Source of the DNA: JAVBLG01 sp031553655
GTDB taxonomy: Bacteria > Desulfobacterota > Desulfovibrionia > Desulfovibrionales > Desulfovibrionaceae
Length of the DNA stretch: 64,000 nucleotides
Assembly (NCBI GenBank): GCA_031553655.1
Contig: JAVBLG010000075.1
Location: 1 to 64,000 of the forward strand
Direction: 5' to 3'
Both the position numbers and the translations under genes were made by a program. The notes beneath the pieces are model-generated. The model did no database searches and had not been told where the DNA came from. It worked only from the letters and a program-made list of their open reading frames with translations. The number at the start of each line of letters is the position of its first letter. Within the stretch, counting starts at the first letter, position 1. Of the stretch, positions 25,627-33,297 are shown piece after piece.

Positions 25627-26463
25627 ATGTGGGAATATACCGACAAAGTGCAAGAGCACTTTATTAATCCTCGTAATTCCGGAGAGCTTAAAGACGCCAA
25701 CGCCATTGGCGAGGTCGGCAGCCTGGCCTGCGGCGACGCGCTTAAGCTGTTCCTCAAGATAGACGGTTCCGGACGAATTGAAGACGCTTCCTTCCAGACA
25801 TTCGGCTGCGCCAGCGCGATTGCCTCCAGTTCGGTTCTCACCGAAATGATCAAGGGCAAAAACGTTGACGAGGCCCTGAAAATCACCAACAAAGACATTG
25901 CCGAATCCCTGGGCGGCCTGCCCAAGGAAAAAATGCACTGTTCAGTCATGGGTCAGGAAGCGCTGGAAGCGGCCATCCGCCATTGGAAAGGCGAGCCGGC
26001 CATGCCGCATACCCATGAGGAAGGCAAGCTGATCTGCAAATGTTTTGGTGTTACCGACGCCCAAATTATCCGCGCCATCCGCGAAAACGGTCTGAAAACA
26101 GTGGAAGAAGTCACCCACTACACCAAGGCCGGCGGCGGTTGCGGCGAATGCACCGATGACATTGCCGAAATTCTGGCCAAGGAACTTGGCGCGCCCAAGC
26201 TTATGGAAATCAAACCGCAGAAGCGCATGACCAACGTGCAGCGCATGCAGCTTGTGCTGAAGGCCATTGAAGAAGAAATTCGCCCGCAATTACAGCTCGA
26301 CGGCGGAGACATCGAGCTTGTGGATGTGGACGGCCCCAGAGTTTTTGTTTCGTTGCGCGGCCGCTGCTCGCAGTGCCGTTCCAGCGAGGTGACCATTACA
26401 AATCTGGTGGAAAAAACCCTGCGCGAACATGTATCGCCCGACATCACGGTAGAGGAAGCGTAA
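25627..26463 (+). CDS. nifU: NifU, modular iron-sulfur cluster scaffold
   Basis: A 278-aa protein starting at ATG 25627 after GGAGG. It has all three NifU modules. The IscU-like domain has Cys35, Cys61 and Cys105. The central BFD-like [2Fe-2S] domain has Cys137, Cys139, Cys172 and Cys175 (CKCFGVTD, GGGCGECTDD). The C-terminal NifU domain has Cys247 and Cys250 (GRCSQCRSSEVTI). In Desulfovibrio-type anaerobes this pair is a general Fe-S assembly system rather than one reserved for nitrogenase. The nifS start codon follows its stop directly. Confidence 0.95.
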   Translation: MWEYTDKVQEHFINPRNSGELKDANAIGEVGSLACGDALKLFLKIDGSGRIEDASFQTFGCASAIASSSVLTEMIKGKNVDEALKITNKDIAESLGGLPKEKMHCSVMGQEALEAAIRHWKGEPAMPHTHEEGKLICKCFGVTDAQIIRAIRENGLKTVEEVTHYTKAGGGCGECTDDIAEILAKELGAPKLMEIKPQKRMTNVQRMQLVLKAIEEEIRPQLQLDGGDIELVDVDGPRVFVSLRGRCSQCRSSEVTITNLVEKTLREHVSPDITVEEA

Positions 26464-27624
26464 ATGAACACCAAAGCCATCTATCTGGACAATAACGCCA
26501 CAACCAGAGTAGCCCCGGAAGTTGTCGAGGCCATGATGCCTTATTTTTCCGACCTTTACGGCAACCCTTCCAGCATGCACAGCTTCGGCGGGCAGGTCGG
26601 CAAGGCCGTGAGAGAAGCCAGGGAGAAAACAGCGGAACTGCTGGGCGCTTCGCCCGATGAGATACTCTTCACTTCCTGCGGAACGGAAAGCGACAACACG
26701 GCAATCCATTCCGCATTGCTGGCCCAGCCCGAAAAGCGCCACATCATCACCACCAGAGTGGAACATCCCGGAGTTTTGCAGGTTTGCCAATATCTGGAAA
26801 GCAAGGGCTATAAGGTTACCTATCTAAGTGTGGACTTCAAAGGCCGCCTCAATCTGGACGAATACGCCTCGGCCCTTGGCGACGACACCGCGCTGGTGAG
26901 CGTAATGTATGCCAACAATGAAGTCGGCAACATTTATCCCATCAAAAAAATGGCGGAAATGGCTAAGGAAGCCGGGGTTCCGTTCCACACCGACGCGGTG
27001 CAGGCCGTGGGCAAAATACCTATGAACATGAAAGAGTTGCCCGTGGACTTTCTGGCTTTTTCCGGACACAAGCTGCACGCGCCCAAGGGCATAGGCGTGC
27101 TCTACGTGCGCAAGGGTACCAGATTCCGCCCGTTTTTGCGCGGCGGGCATCAGGAACGCGGCCGGCGCGCGGGCACGGAAAACACGCCCTATATCATCGG
27201 CATGGGCAAGGCCGCCGAACTGGCCATGGCACATCTGCCCCATGAATACAGCCACGTAAAGCCCCTGCGCGATCGTCTGGAGCACGGGTTGGTGAGCAAA
27301 ATCAGCGACGCCGTAATCAATGGCGACCCCGAAAGCCGCCTGCCCAATACCACAAATATATCTTTCAAAAACATTGAAGGCGAAGCCATACTGCTCATGC
27401 TCGACCGTTTCGGCATCTGCGCCAGTTCCGGCTCGGCTTGCACCTCGGGCAGCCTGGAACCCTCGCATGTGCTGCGGGCCATGGGCGTGCCTTTCACCTT
27501 TGCCCATGGTTCGATACGTCTGTCGCTGTCGCGCTACAATACCGATCATGAAGTAGACTTCGTGCTTGGGGAATTCCCGGCCATTATCAAGAAGTTGCGC
27601 GATATATCACCGTTTAGAAATTAG
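26464..27624 (+). CDS. nifS: NifS cysteine desulfurase
   Basis: A 386-aa PLP enzyme that moves sulfur from cysteine to the NifU scaffold. The Schiff-base Lys203 is in FSGHKLHAPKG, His101 lies in RVEHPGVL, and the persulfide Cys326 is in CASSGSACTSGSLEPSH. It begins right after the nifU stop. Group I NifS-like enzymes can also release selenium from selenocysteine, of note because the next gene appears to encode a selenoprotein; a functional link is only inference. Confidence 0.95.
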   Translation: MNTKAIYLDNNATTRVAPEVVEAMMPYFSDLYGNPSSMHSFGGQVGKAVREAREKTAELLGASPDEILFTSCGTESDNTAIHSALLAQPEKRHIITTRVEHPGVLQVCQYLESKGYKVTYLSVDFKGRLNLDEYASALGDDTALVSVMYANNEVGNIYPIKKMAEMAKEAGVPFHTDAVQAVGKIPMNMKELPVDFLAFSGHKLHAPKGIGVLYVRKGTRFRPFLRGGHQERGRRAGTENTPYIIGMGKAAELAMAHLPHEYSHVKPLRDRLEHGLVSKISDAVINGDPESRLPNTTNISFKNIEGEAILLMLDRFGICASSGSACTSGSLEPSHVLRAMGVPFTFAHGSIRLSLSRYNTDHEVDFVLGEFPAIIKKLRDISPFRN

Positions 27625-27631
27625 GAGCCGT

Positions 27632-27760
27632 CCCAAATGCGTCTTTTGCACAATGGCTGCGTCAAGCGGGCCTTTTTGCTCCGGTCGAGTACCATAAGAG
27701 TACACTCGCTTCGCAAAAAAGCCCGCGTTCCTTGCCCTTGAATCAAAATCCGCTATTTGG
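27632..27760. repeat. Nested palindromic element, family B copy 1
   Basis: Outer arms CCAAATGCG and CGCTATTTGG, inner arms AAGCGGGC-TTTTTGC and GCAAAAAAGCCCGC, and a core GTCGAGTACCATAAGAGTAC. It is shared with 28350-28462 and 45403-45532, and lies between nifS and the alkyltransferase gene. Confidence 0.85.
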
Positions 27761-27808
27761 AGACAGCCCCCAGGCAATGTCCAACAACACAAACAAAAGA
27801 GCAGCCCA

Positions 27809-28306
27809 TTGAGAATTTGCAGCGATTACGATCTTATGGACAAACTTACAGCCGGGCCGCTCGCGCTGATCATGTTCTGGAAGGGCGGTCTTGTTCGCGG
27901 CATCAGGCTTAACTTTGCTAAAGATGGCGATAAGCCTGAAATAAACAGCGAACAAGGCCGTCAAATGCAGGCCGGGCTGGAACGAATGGTCAGCGGCAAG
28001 CCCGCGCTCTGGCCGGATCTCCCCCTAGACTTCAACAGCGTTTCCGAATTCAGCCGTAAAGTCATCAAGGCTATGCTGGACATTGAGCATGGACATTTCC
28101 TTACCTATGGCGAAGTGGCGGAAGCAATCGGTTCACCCAAAGCCTCGCGAGCCGTTGGCCGGGCTGTGGGGGCTAATCCTTGGCCCGTCTATGTGCCGTG
28201 ACATCGCGTGCTGGGGTCCGGTGGACGCCTGCACGGTTTCTCCAGCGGAGGGTTGCCCATGAAGGCGGCTCTCCTACGTATGGAAGGTCACCTTTATCAG
28301 GAATAG
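27809..28306 (+). CDS. ogt: Methylated-DNA--protein alkyltransferase (Ogt/AGT) with in-frame UGA at the catalytic Cys, probable selenoprotein
   Basis: The open frame from TTG 27809 ends at TGA 28199-28201 after 130 codons, exactly where the family has its acceptor Cys. Reading through gives 34 more codons to TAG 28304-28306, with the family C-terminus intact: HRVLGSGGRLHGF, then LPMKAALLRMEG. The full product is 165 aa, the usual length. Other AGT marks are present: Tyr100 in LTYGEVAEAIG, the Arg114 finger in SRAVGRAVGANP, and Asn123. A hairpin with a GGU loop starts 5 nt after the UGA (28207-28235), as expected for a bacterial SECIS. Position 131 would thus be selenocysteine in a PUHR motif. 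The protein would repair O6-alkylguanine by irreversible transfer of the alkyl group. A pseudogene by one point mutation is the alternative, made less likely by the hairpin. The TTG start is uncertain; ATG 27836 is possible. Confidence 0.8.
28207..28235 (+). promoter_or_regulatory. SECIS-like hairpin after the in-frame UGA
   Basis: CGTGC (28207-28211) pairs with GCACG (28231-28235). After a U-U mismatch GG pairs with CC, and after a G-G mismatch GTCC (28216-28219) pairs with GGAC (28223-28226). The apical loop is GGT (28220-28222). Eighteen nucleotides separate the UGA from the loop, within the range for bacterial SECIS elements, and a G opens the loop as in E. coli fdhF. Confidence 0.72.
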
Positions 28307-28339
28307 AGCGTTTTGCGAATGAAATGAGCGAAATGCTAT
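28305..28339. repeat. 35-bp palindrome, family A copy 2
   Basis: AGAGCGTTTTGCG at the left and CGAAATGCTAT at the right. The first two bases form the AG of the TAG stop of the alkyltransferase. Confidence 0.85.
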
Positions 28340-28349
28340 AGGCATCTCG

Positions 28350-28462
28350 TTGTCAAATACTGCGTTAAGAACCTTTTTTGCTCAAGTCGAATACCATAAA
28401 AGCATACTCCTTTCGCAAAAAAGGCTTTTTCCTTGTCTTCGACAAATAATTACCTATTTTTA
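28350..28462. repeat. Nested palindromic element, family B copy 2
   Basis: CCTTTTTTGC (about 28372-28381) pairs with GCAAAAAAGG, around the core TCAAGTCGAATACCAT and CATACTCCTTTC. It lies between the alkyltransferase and the radical SAM gene, so the alkyltransferase has a family B copy on each side. Confidence 0.85.
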
Positions 28463-28482
28463 TAAAAAAACAAGGAGATGCA

Positions 28483-29511
28483 TTGTCTATAGACAAATCT
28501 TCGCTGCGCGGCCCGGGCGTCCTTGATTTCATAATGGAAGCTTTTGCCGGTCACAAACGCCCTCTGGATTGCATCCAGATGGAAATAACCTCTTTTTGCG
28601 CCGCGCGCTGTATTTACTGCCCGCATACAACTATGGCCGAAAGCTGGATTTCGCGGCACATGGCCGACGAAATTTTTGCCGCTTCCTGGCCTCTTCTGTT
28701 GCGTGCTTCCCGAGTGCATCTGCAAGGCTGGGGCGAACCGCTGCTCCATCCCGGGTTTTTCGACTTCTGTGAACTGGGCCTCAAGGCCGGATGCCGTGTT
28801 TCCACCACAACCTGCGGGCTGCGCATGGACGAAACCATAGCGCAAAAAATTGTATCTTGCGGCCTGGACATCATAGCCTTTTCCCTGGCCGGAACCGATG
28901 AGCAAAGCAACTCCGCCCGCGCCGGAATACCTTTCGGCCGAGTAATCGAAGCCATAAAAGTCCTGCAAACCATACGCAAGAAAAAGCTCGCCGCACATCT
29001 TGAGGTGCATCTGGCCTACATCATGCTGGCCGACCGCATGGAAGATGTGCTGAAACTGCCCGATCTCATGAAAGACCTCGGCCTGCACGGGGCCACCATA
29101 AGCACCCTCGACTACATCGCCGACGAAAGCCAGCGCTCTCTGGCCATAGCCCCGCACGAGCAGGACAAAATCTCCAGGGCCGAAGCCCTGCTGTCCGAGG
29201 CCGCCGCCAAGGCCCACGAATATGGTCTTGGTTTCGAATACATTCTGCCCAAGGCCCAAAAAAGCGGCCTGTGCCGCGAAAATGTGGGTCGCAGCGTCTA
29301 CATTGCCTCCGATGGAGGTCTGTCTCCTTGCGTATATCTTAACCTGCCCGCCGCAGCCGATATCCCCCGCCGCCGCGTGTTCGGCAACGTGCTCGAAGGC
29401 GACGCCTTCACCATCTGGCACAATGACGCCTTTAAAAACTTCCGCGCCGCCCTGGCCAGTGAAGACCCGGACGGCGCGTGTGTTGATTGTCCTAAGAGAT
29501 TTGAAATTTAA
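28483..29511 (+). CDS. Radical SAM protein with a SPASM-like Cys-rich end
   Basis: A 342-aa protein starting at TTG 28483 after AAGGAG. The radical SAM cluster motif is CAARCIYC (about 41-48), followed by LQGWGEPLLHPGF (about 86-98), the GGE-like SAM-binding region. The C-terminus has Cys in SGLCRENV, SPCVYL and GACVDCPKRFE, which could hold one auxiliary cluster as in SPASM/twitch proteins that modify peptides or act as anaerobic maturases. No peptide substrate gene is evident next to it. It ends 3 nt before the convergent RidA gene. The substrate is unknown. Confidence 0.8.
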   Translation: MSIDKSSLRGPGVLDFIMEAFAGHKRPLDCIQMEITSFCAARCIYCPHTTMAESWISRHMADEIFAASWPLLLRASRVHLQGWGEPLLHPGFFDFCELGLKAGCRVSTTTCGLRMDETIAQKIVSCGLDIIAFSLAGTDEQSNSARAGIPFGRVIEAIKVLQTIRKKKLAAHLEVHLAYIMLADRMEDVLKLPDLMKDLGLHGATISTLDYIADESQRSLAIAPHEQDKISRAEALLSEAAAKAHEYGLGFEYILPKAQKSGLCRENVGRSVYIASDGGLSPCVYLNLPAAADIPRRRVFGNVLEGDAFTIWHNDAFKNFRAALASEDPDGACVDCPKRFEI

Positions 29512-29514
29512 ACT

Positions 29515-29964
29515 TTACTTCACGCCAACGGCTTCAATTTCGATCAAGGCGTCGCGGGGAATACGGGCCACCTGCACGCAAGAGCGGGCCGGGGGATTTT
29601 TGGTAAAATAGGTGCCGTAAATAGCATTGACCTTGGCAAAATCGTTGAGGTCCTTCAGAAAAATGGTGACCTTTACGGCCTTGTCCAGAGAGCTTCCGCC
29701 CGCTTCCAGCACGGCCTTCACATTTTCCAGCGACTGTTTGGCCTGGGCTTCAATGCCTTCAGGCATTTTGTTGGTGGCCGGATCAAGAGGCAACTGGCCG
29801 GAGGTGAACACCAAATCGCCCACAGCAATGCCCTGGGAATAAGGGCCTACGGCCTGAGGGGCTTTTTGGGGCACAACCACGGTTTTCTCGGCGGCCTGGG
29901 CCGGTACGGCAAAAACCAGGGCGGCAAGACAAATCAGAACGGGCAGAAGATTCTTTTTCAGCAT
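29515..29964 (-). CDS. RidA-family protein with a signal peptide
   Basis: A 149-aa protein. The N-terminus KKNLLPVLICLAALVFAVPA followed by QAA is a clear Sec signal, so the mature protein should be periplasmic. The rest is a normal RidA/YjgF fold: APQAVGPYSQGIAVGDLVFTSGQ, the trimer-cleft Arg in PARSCVQVARIP, and the IEIEAVGV end. RidA hydrolyses reactive enamine/imine products of PLP enzymes in the cytoplasm; an exported member must act on something else. It is monocistronic and convergent with the radical SAM gene. Confidence 0.88.
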   Translation of the reverse strand: MLKKNLLPVLICLAALVFAVPAQAAEKTVVVPQKAPQAVGPYSQGIAVGDLVFTSGQLPLDPATNKMPEGIEAQAKQSLENVKAVLEAGGSSLDKAVKVTIFLKDLNDFAKVNAIYGTYFTKNPPARSCVQVARIPRDALIEIEAVGVK

Positions 29965-30181
29965 GGTTCACACTCCTTTATACGGGTTATGCCGTGCGCT
30001 ACCCAAAACACGGGCGCTCCACGGCCAAAGGGCGGAATATCTTCGACACATTGTTCTATTTCAAGGCAAATCAGATAATTAGTCAAGGAAGAATAATTTG
30101 AGAGGGACGAACTCGGCAGGTTCCGATATGCGTTTGGCAGGGGAGAACGCAAATTTATACTTTCGACTGAGGCGGGGCCTA
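29965..30181. other. Intergenic region between ridA and metQ
   Basis: No gene is supported. It should hold the promoter of the exported RidA gene (minus strand). No boxes were assigned. Confidence 0.35.
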
Positions 30182-30312
30182 TTTTTAAAGGCGGATTTTG
30201 TTTCAGGGTAAGAAAAACGCCGTTTTTGAATCAGGGATAGTACTCTTTTGGTACAGCCCTGATTCAAAAACGGCGTTTGACGCAGCCCTGAGGCAAAATA
30301 CGCCTTTAAAAA
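30182..30312. repeat. Nested palindrome with a perfect 22-bp inner stem, after metQ
   Basis: Inner arms 30215-30236 and 30257-30278 are perfect complements over 22 bp (GCCGTTTTTGAATCAGGG region), around a 20-nt loop. Outer arms TTTTTAAAGGCG (30182-30193) and CGCCTTTAAAAA (30301-30312) include the metQ stop codon. The size and nesting resemble family B. It probably terminates metNIQ transcription. Confidence 0.85.
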
Positions 30313-31088
30313 GCAGGCACAATACCCTTGGGAGCAAGCTCCTTCACAATATATTCCTTAACTTCCGGAGAATTCACAGCCTTGATCAAAGCTTTGGCGG
30401 CCGGGGAATCCTTGTCGGCTTCGCGCACAACAACCACGTTGGCATAGGGTGATTCCTTGCCTTCGATGATGATGGCGTCGCGCGAGGGGATGAGCCCGGC
30501 TTCGGCGGCAAAATTGGTATTGATCACGGCCGCGTCCACGTCAGGCAGGGAGCGGGGCAACTGGGCGGCTTCAAGCTCCTTGATATTGAGCTTCTTGGGA
30601 TTTTCCACGATGTCGATCACGGTCACCAACGCGCCGGGCTTGAGCTTAATCAGGCCGTTGTTTTCGAGCAGACGCAAGGCGCGGGCTTCGTTGGTGGGGT
30701 CATTGGGCACGGCCAGGGTAGCGCCGGGCTTGAGCTCGTCAAGCTTCTTGATCTTCTTGGAATAGAGACCAAGGGGTTCGATATGCACGGCGGCAATCCA
30801 GGCCAACTTGAGGCCGCGCTCGGAGTTCATCTTGTCCAGATAGGGCACATGCTGGAAAAAATTGGCAAAAAGCTGCTTTTCGGCCAGGGCCACGTTGGGC
30901 ACGACATAATCGTTGAATTCCATAATTTTTACATCATAGCCTTCCTTCTTGAGCAACGGAGCGGCCTTTTGGATTATGTCCTTATGCGGGAAGGGGGTAA
31001 CGCCGATGACCAAGGTTTCCGCAGCCATGGCGGCGGTGGGAAGCAGCAGCGAGGCGCAGACGGCCAAAGCTAAAAAAGTGCGTTTCAT
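30306..31088 (-). CDS. metQ: Methionine-binding protein MetQ (NlpA family)
   Basis: A 260-aa exported binding protein of the D/L-methionine importer. The signal peptide (KRTFLALAVCASLLLPTAAMA) ends in Ala-Met-Ala without a lipobox, so it looks soluble rather than a lipoprotein. NlpA family marks include VGVTPFPHKDI-like N-terminus, FANFFQHVPYLDKMNSE, AVPNDPTNEARALRLLENNG and DVDAAVINTNFAAEAGL. It is the third gene of metN-metI-metQ on the minus strand. Confidence 0.93.
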   Translation of the reverse strand: MKRTFLALAVCASLLLPTAAMAAETLVIGVTPFPHKDIIQKAAPLLKKEGYDVKIMEFNDYVVPNVALAEKQLFANFFQHVPYLDKMNSERGLKLAWIAAVHIEPLGLYSKKIKKLDELKPGATLAVPNDPTNEARALRLLENNGLIKLKPGALVTVIDIVENPKKLNIKELEAAQLPRSLPDVDAAVINTNFAAEAGLIPSRDAIIIEGKESPYANVVVVREADKDSPAAKALIKAVNSPEVKEYIVKELAPKGIVPAF

Positions 31089-31113
31089 CTTAAAACAACT
31101 CCTTAAAATTTTG

Positions 31114-31797
31114 TTATTTTAATACCTTATAGAAAAAATTCCCGGCGCTCTGTATGGCCTGCACAATGATCAGCAGAATGAGTACGGCATAGATCATCAT
31201 GCCCGGCTGGTAACGATGGTAGCCATAGCGTATGGCCAAGTCGCCAAGACCGCCGCCCCCAACTATACCGGCCATGGCCGAATAGCTGAGCAGGGTTATG
31301 GCTATGACCGCCACATTGAGCACAATGGAAGGCAGGGCTTCTTTGAGCATGACCCGGAAAATAATCTGGGTATTGGTGGCTCCGAAGGAGCGGGCGGCCT
31401 CCACTACTCCACTGTCCACTTCCAGAAGGCTGCCCTCGATCAGCCGGGCCACAAAGGGAGCGGCCGCAATGGTGAGGGGCACGATGGTGGCTGTGCTGCC
31501 TATGGAGGTGCCAACCAGCAGTCTGGTAAGCGGAATAATGGCAATGAGCAGAATAATGAAGGGGAACGAGCGCAACAGGTTCACCACCACATCCAGGGCG
31601 CGGTAAACAGGAAGATTAGGGTTCAGCCCCTTGGGACCGGTCATAATCAGGGCTATGGCCCAGAAAAAGCCCATCAGCAAGGACAGAGCCGTGGACATGG
31701 AGGTCATGTACAGGGTTTCCCAAGTGTCGCGCACCAGCTGCATCATCTGGTCCGGAGAGATGATAAGGTGCTGGAATATGGCGGCGAAATCAGTCAT
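31114..31797 (-). CDS. metI: Methionine ABC transporter permease MetI
   Basis: A 227-aa inner-membrane permease. ATG 31797 overlaps the metN stop by 8 nt and was chosen over a longer in-frame start at 31869 that would lie inside metN. Five hydrophobic segments are visible, and the cytoplasmic coupling loop is VEAARSFGATNTQIIFRVMLKEALPS. It forms a dimer that contacts MetN below and MetQ outside. Confidence 0.93.
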   Translation of the reverse strand: MTDFAAIFQHLIISPDQMMQLVRDTWETLYMTSMSTALSLLMGFFWAIALIMTGPKGLNPNLPVYRALDVVVNLLRSFPFIILLIAIIPLTRLLVGTSIGSTATIVPLTIAAAPFVARLIEGSLLEVDSGVVEAARSFGATNTQIIFRVMLKEALPSIVLNVAVIAITLLSYSAMAGIVGGGGLGDLAIRYGYHRYQPGMMIYAVLILLIIVQAIQSAGNFFYKVLK

Positions 31798-32752
31798 TAA
31801 GCACCTCCCAATACAGGCCGGTATCCTGCAGGTGATTGAGCACCTTTTCCAGATGCTCGTCATCCACATTGATCACTAAAAAGCCATGCACAACGTCGAG
31901 GTAGCGTTCGAGTTTGCCGCCCACTATGGAAAAGTTGATGTCCAATGCTCTGGCCATTCTGGTAATGAAACAGTCCAGCGAAAATTCCTTGGGGAAGGAT
32001 ATGCGTATATTGGTACCGCTGTCGATGAGAGCATATTCCTCGTCCACCAAGGCTTTTATGCCGCCCTTGGGCGCAAGGAAAAGGTCGTCGGTTTTACCCA
32101 GGCCCTGAGGCCGCCCCTTGTCGAGCAACAGCATGCGGTGGCACATGCGTTTGACCACTTCCATCTGATGGGTAACCAGAATGATGGTGATGTTAAGCCG
32201 CCGGTTGACGTCTTCCAGAAGTTCCAGAATGGACACGGTGGTTTTGGGGTCAAGGGCGCTGGTGGCTTCGTCGCAAAGCAAAATTTTGGGATTCAGGGCC
32301 AAGGCTCTGGCAATGCCTATGCGCTGTTTCTGCCCGCCGGAAAGGTTGCCTACCCGCTCCATGCGTTTGTCGGACAAACCCACCAGATCCAGAAGCTCCA
32401 GAACCCTGTCTTCTTTTTCTTTGGGCTTTGCACCCCACACATCAAGGGGGAAAGCTATATTGTCAAAAACATTTTTACGCGACATCAGGTTAAAATTCTG
32501 AAAAACCATGCCCATTTCGCGGCGCAGATTCAGAATGCCGCTTTCCGGGAGGCCTTTCACCTCCTGGCCCATAACCTTAACGCTGCCGGCCTGGTAAGAT
32601 TCAAGCCCGTTAAGGCAGCGTAAAAAGGTTGATTTTCCGGCCCCGGAATGCCCCACAATGCCGAAAACCTCGCCGGATTGCACCGTGAGGTCAATGCCGT
32701 CAAGCACAAGAATATCGCCGTAGCGTTTTTGCAGGCCCTCTACTTTAATCAT
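31790..32752 (-). CDS. metN: Methionine ABC transporter ATP-binding protein MetN
   Basis: A 320-aa ATPase. Walker A is VGHSGAGKSTFLR, the signature is LSGGQKQRIGIARAL, Walker B is ILLCDEATSALDP, and the switch His is in LVTHQMEVVKRM. Residues from about 245 to 320 form the C2/NIL regulatory domain that binds methionine and inhibits transport (trans-inhibition). It is the first gene of metNIQ. No SAM riboswitch was recognised in the short upstream gap. Confidence 0.94.
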   Translation of the reverse strand: MIKVEGLQKRYGDILVLDGIDLTVQSGEVFGIVGHSGAGKSTFLRCLNGLESYQAGSVKVMGQEVKGLPESGILNLRREMGMVFQNFNLMSRKNVFDNIAFPLDVWGAKPKEKEDRVLELLDLVGLSDKRMERVGNLSGGQKQRIGIARALALNPKILLCDEATSALDPKTTVSILELLEDVNRRLNITIILVTHQMEVVKRMCHRMLLLDKGRPQGLGKTDDLFLAPKGGIKALVDEEYALIDSGTNIRISFPKEFSLDCFITRMARALDINFSIVGGKLERYLDVVHGFLVINVDDEHLEKVLNHLQDTGLYWEVLND

Positions 32753-32864
32753 CCGTTTAATATCTAACAGATGTATAAAAAAGTAAAGCGGGGCAAAGGT
32801 ATCTAATTTTGCATATCAACGAAATCGTCCACCACGCACAATTTGTCCGCAAGGAGGCTGCGTA

Positions 32865-33230
32865 ATGGGCGGCGGGCGTGGTCACGGTTTTTTCGTGGGG
32901 ACTATAGGCGGGCGCGAGTCTGACGCGCTCTCTGGCGGCATACTGGTTGCGGCAGCGGCTCATACTCTTACAGACGCCAGTGGAAAACCTGCGGAGGCCG
33001 CAGCTCAATTTTCTGAAAGCATACTTGAGAGGATGCGACCTTGGTGGGCCCTTCCATACGGGCATCCTAGAAAAATACGAGAGATGGAGTATTTACAAAG
33101 AGACTTGAAGCCAAGACTTGATGGACTTGTAAATGGTTTCGATATGGGAAAATTTGATGTCCAAAACGAGATATTAAAGTTGATTGCCAAAAGCTTAACA
33201 CAGGGAATTAATTTTATAAAATCTAAATAA
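32865..33230 (+). CDS. Orphan protein with a Gly-rich N-terminus, effector-like
   Basis: A 121-aa protein, not recognised. AAGGAGG before ATG 32865 and a strong terminator after it (33258-33297) show it is a real transcription unit. The first 40 residues are Gly/Ala-rich (MGGGRGHGFFVGTIGGRES); the rest is basic and helical, with no signal peptide or membrane segment. The 5' part has normal base composition and the 3' half becomes AT-rich, as in C-terminal pieces of secreted toxins. The neighbouring pair of small membrane proteins could be immunity proteins, but this is inference. Confidence 0.6.
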   Translation: MGGGRGHGFFVGTIGGRESDALSGGILVAAAAHTLTDASGKPAEAAAQFSESILERMRPWWALPYGHPRKIREMEYLQRDLKPRLDGLVNGFDMGKFDVQNEILKLIAKSLTQGINFIKSK

Positions 33231-33257
33231 TACAAAACCTCAATTCACACCCAATAT

Positions 33258-33297
33258 AGTAGCAATAGTAGTTATCTATACTATTGCTACTTTTTTT
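33258..33297 (+). terminator. Strong rho-independent terminator
   Basis: Perfect 13-bp arms AGTAGCAATAGTA and TACTATTGCTACT around an 8-nt loop, followed by seven T. It ends the plus-strand orphan gene. Confidence 0.92.

Noticed and set aside
27809..28201. Truncated alkyltransferase as a simple pseudogene
   Set aside because: The only defect is TGA at the catalytic Cys. The rest of the frame, the C-terminal motifs and a SECIS-like hairpin are intact, so selenocysteine is the better explanation, although a point mutation is not excluded.
32753..32864. SAM riboswitch upstream of metNIQ
   Set aside because: The gap is only about 110 nt and shows none of the expected helices or an anti-terminator arrangement.
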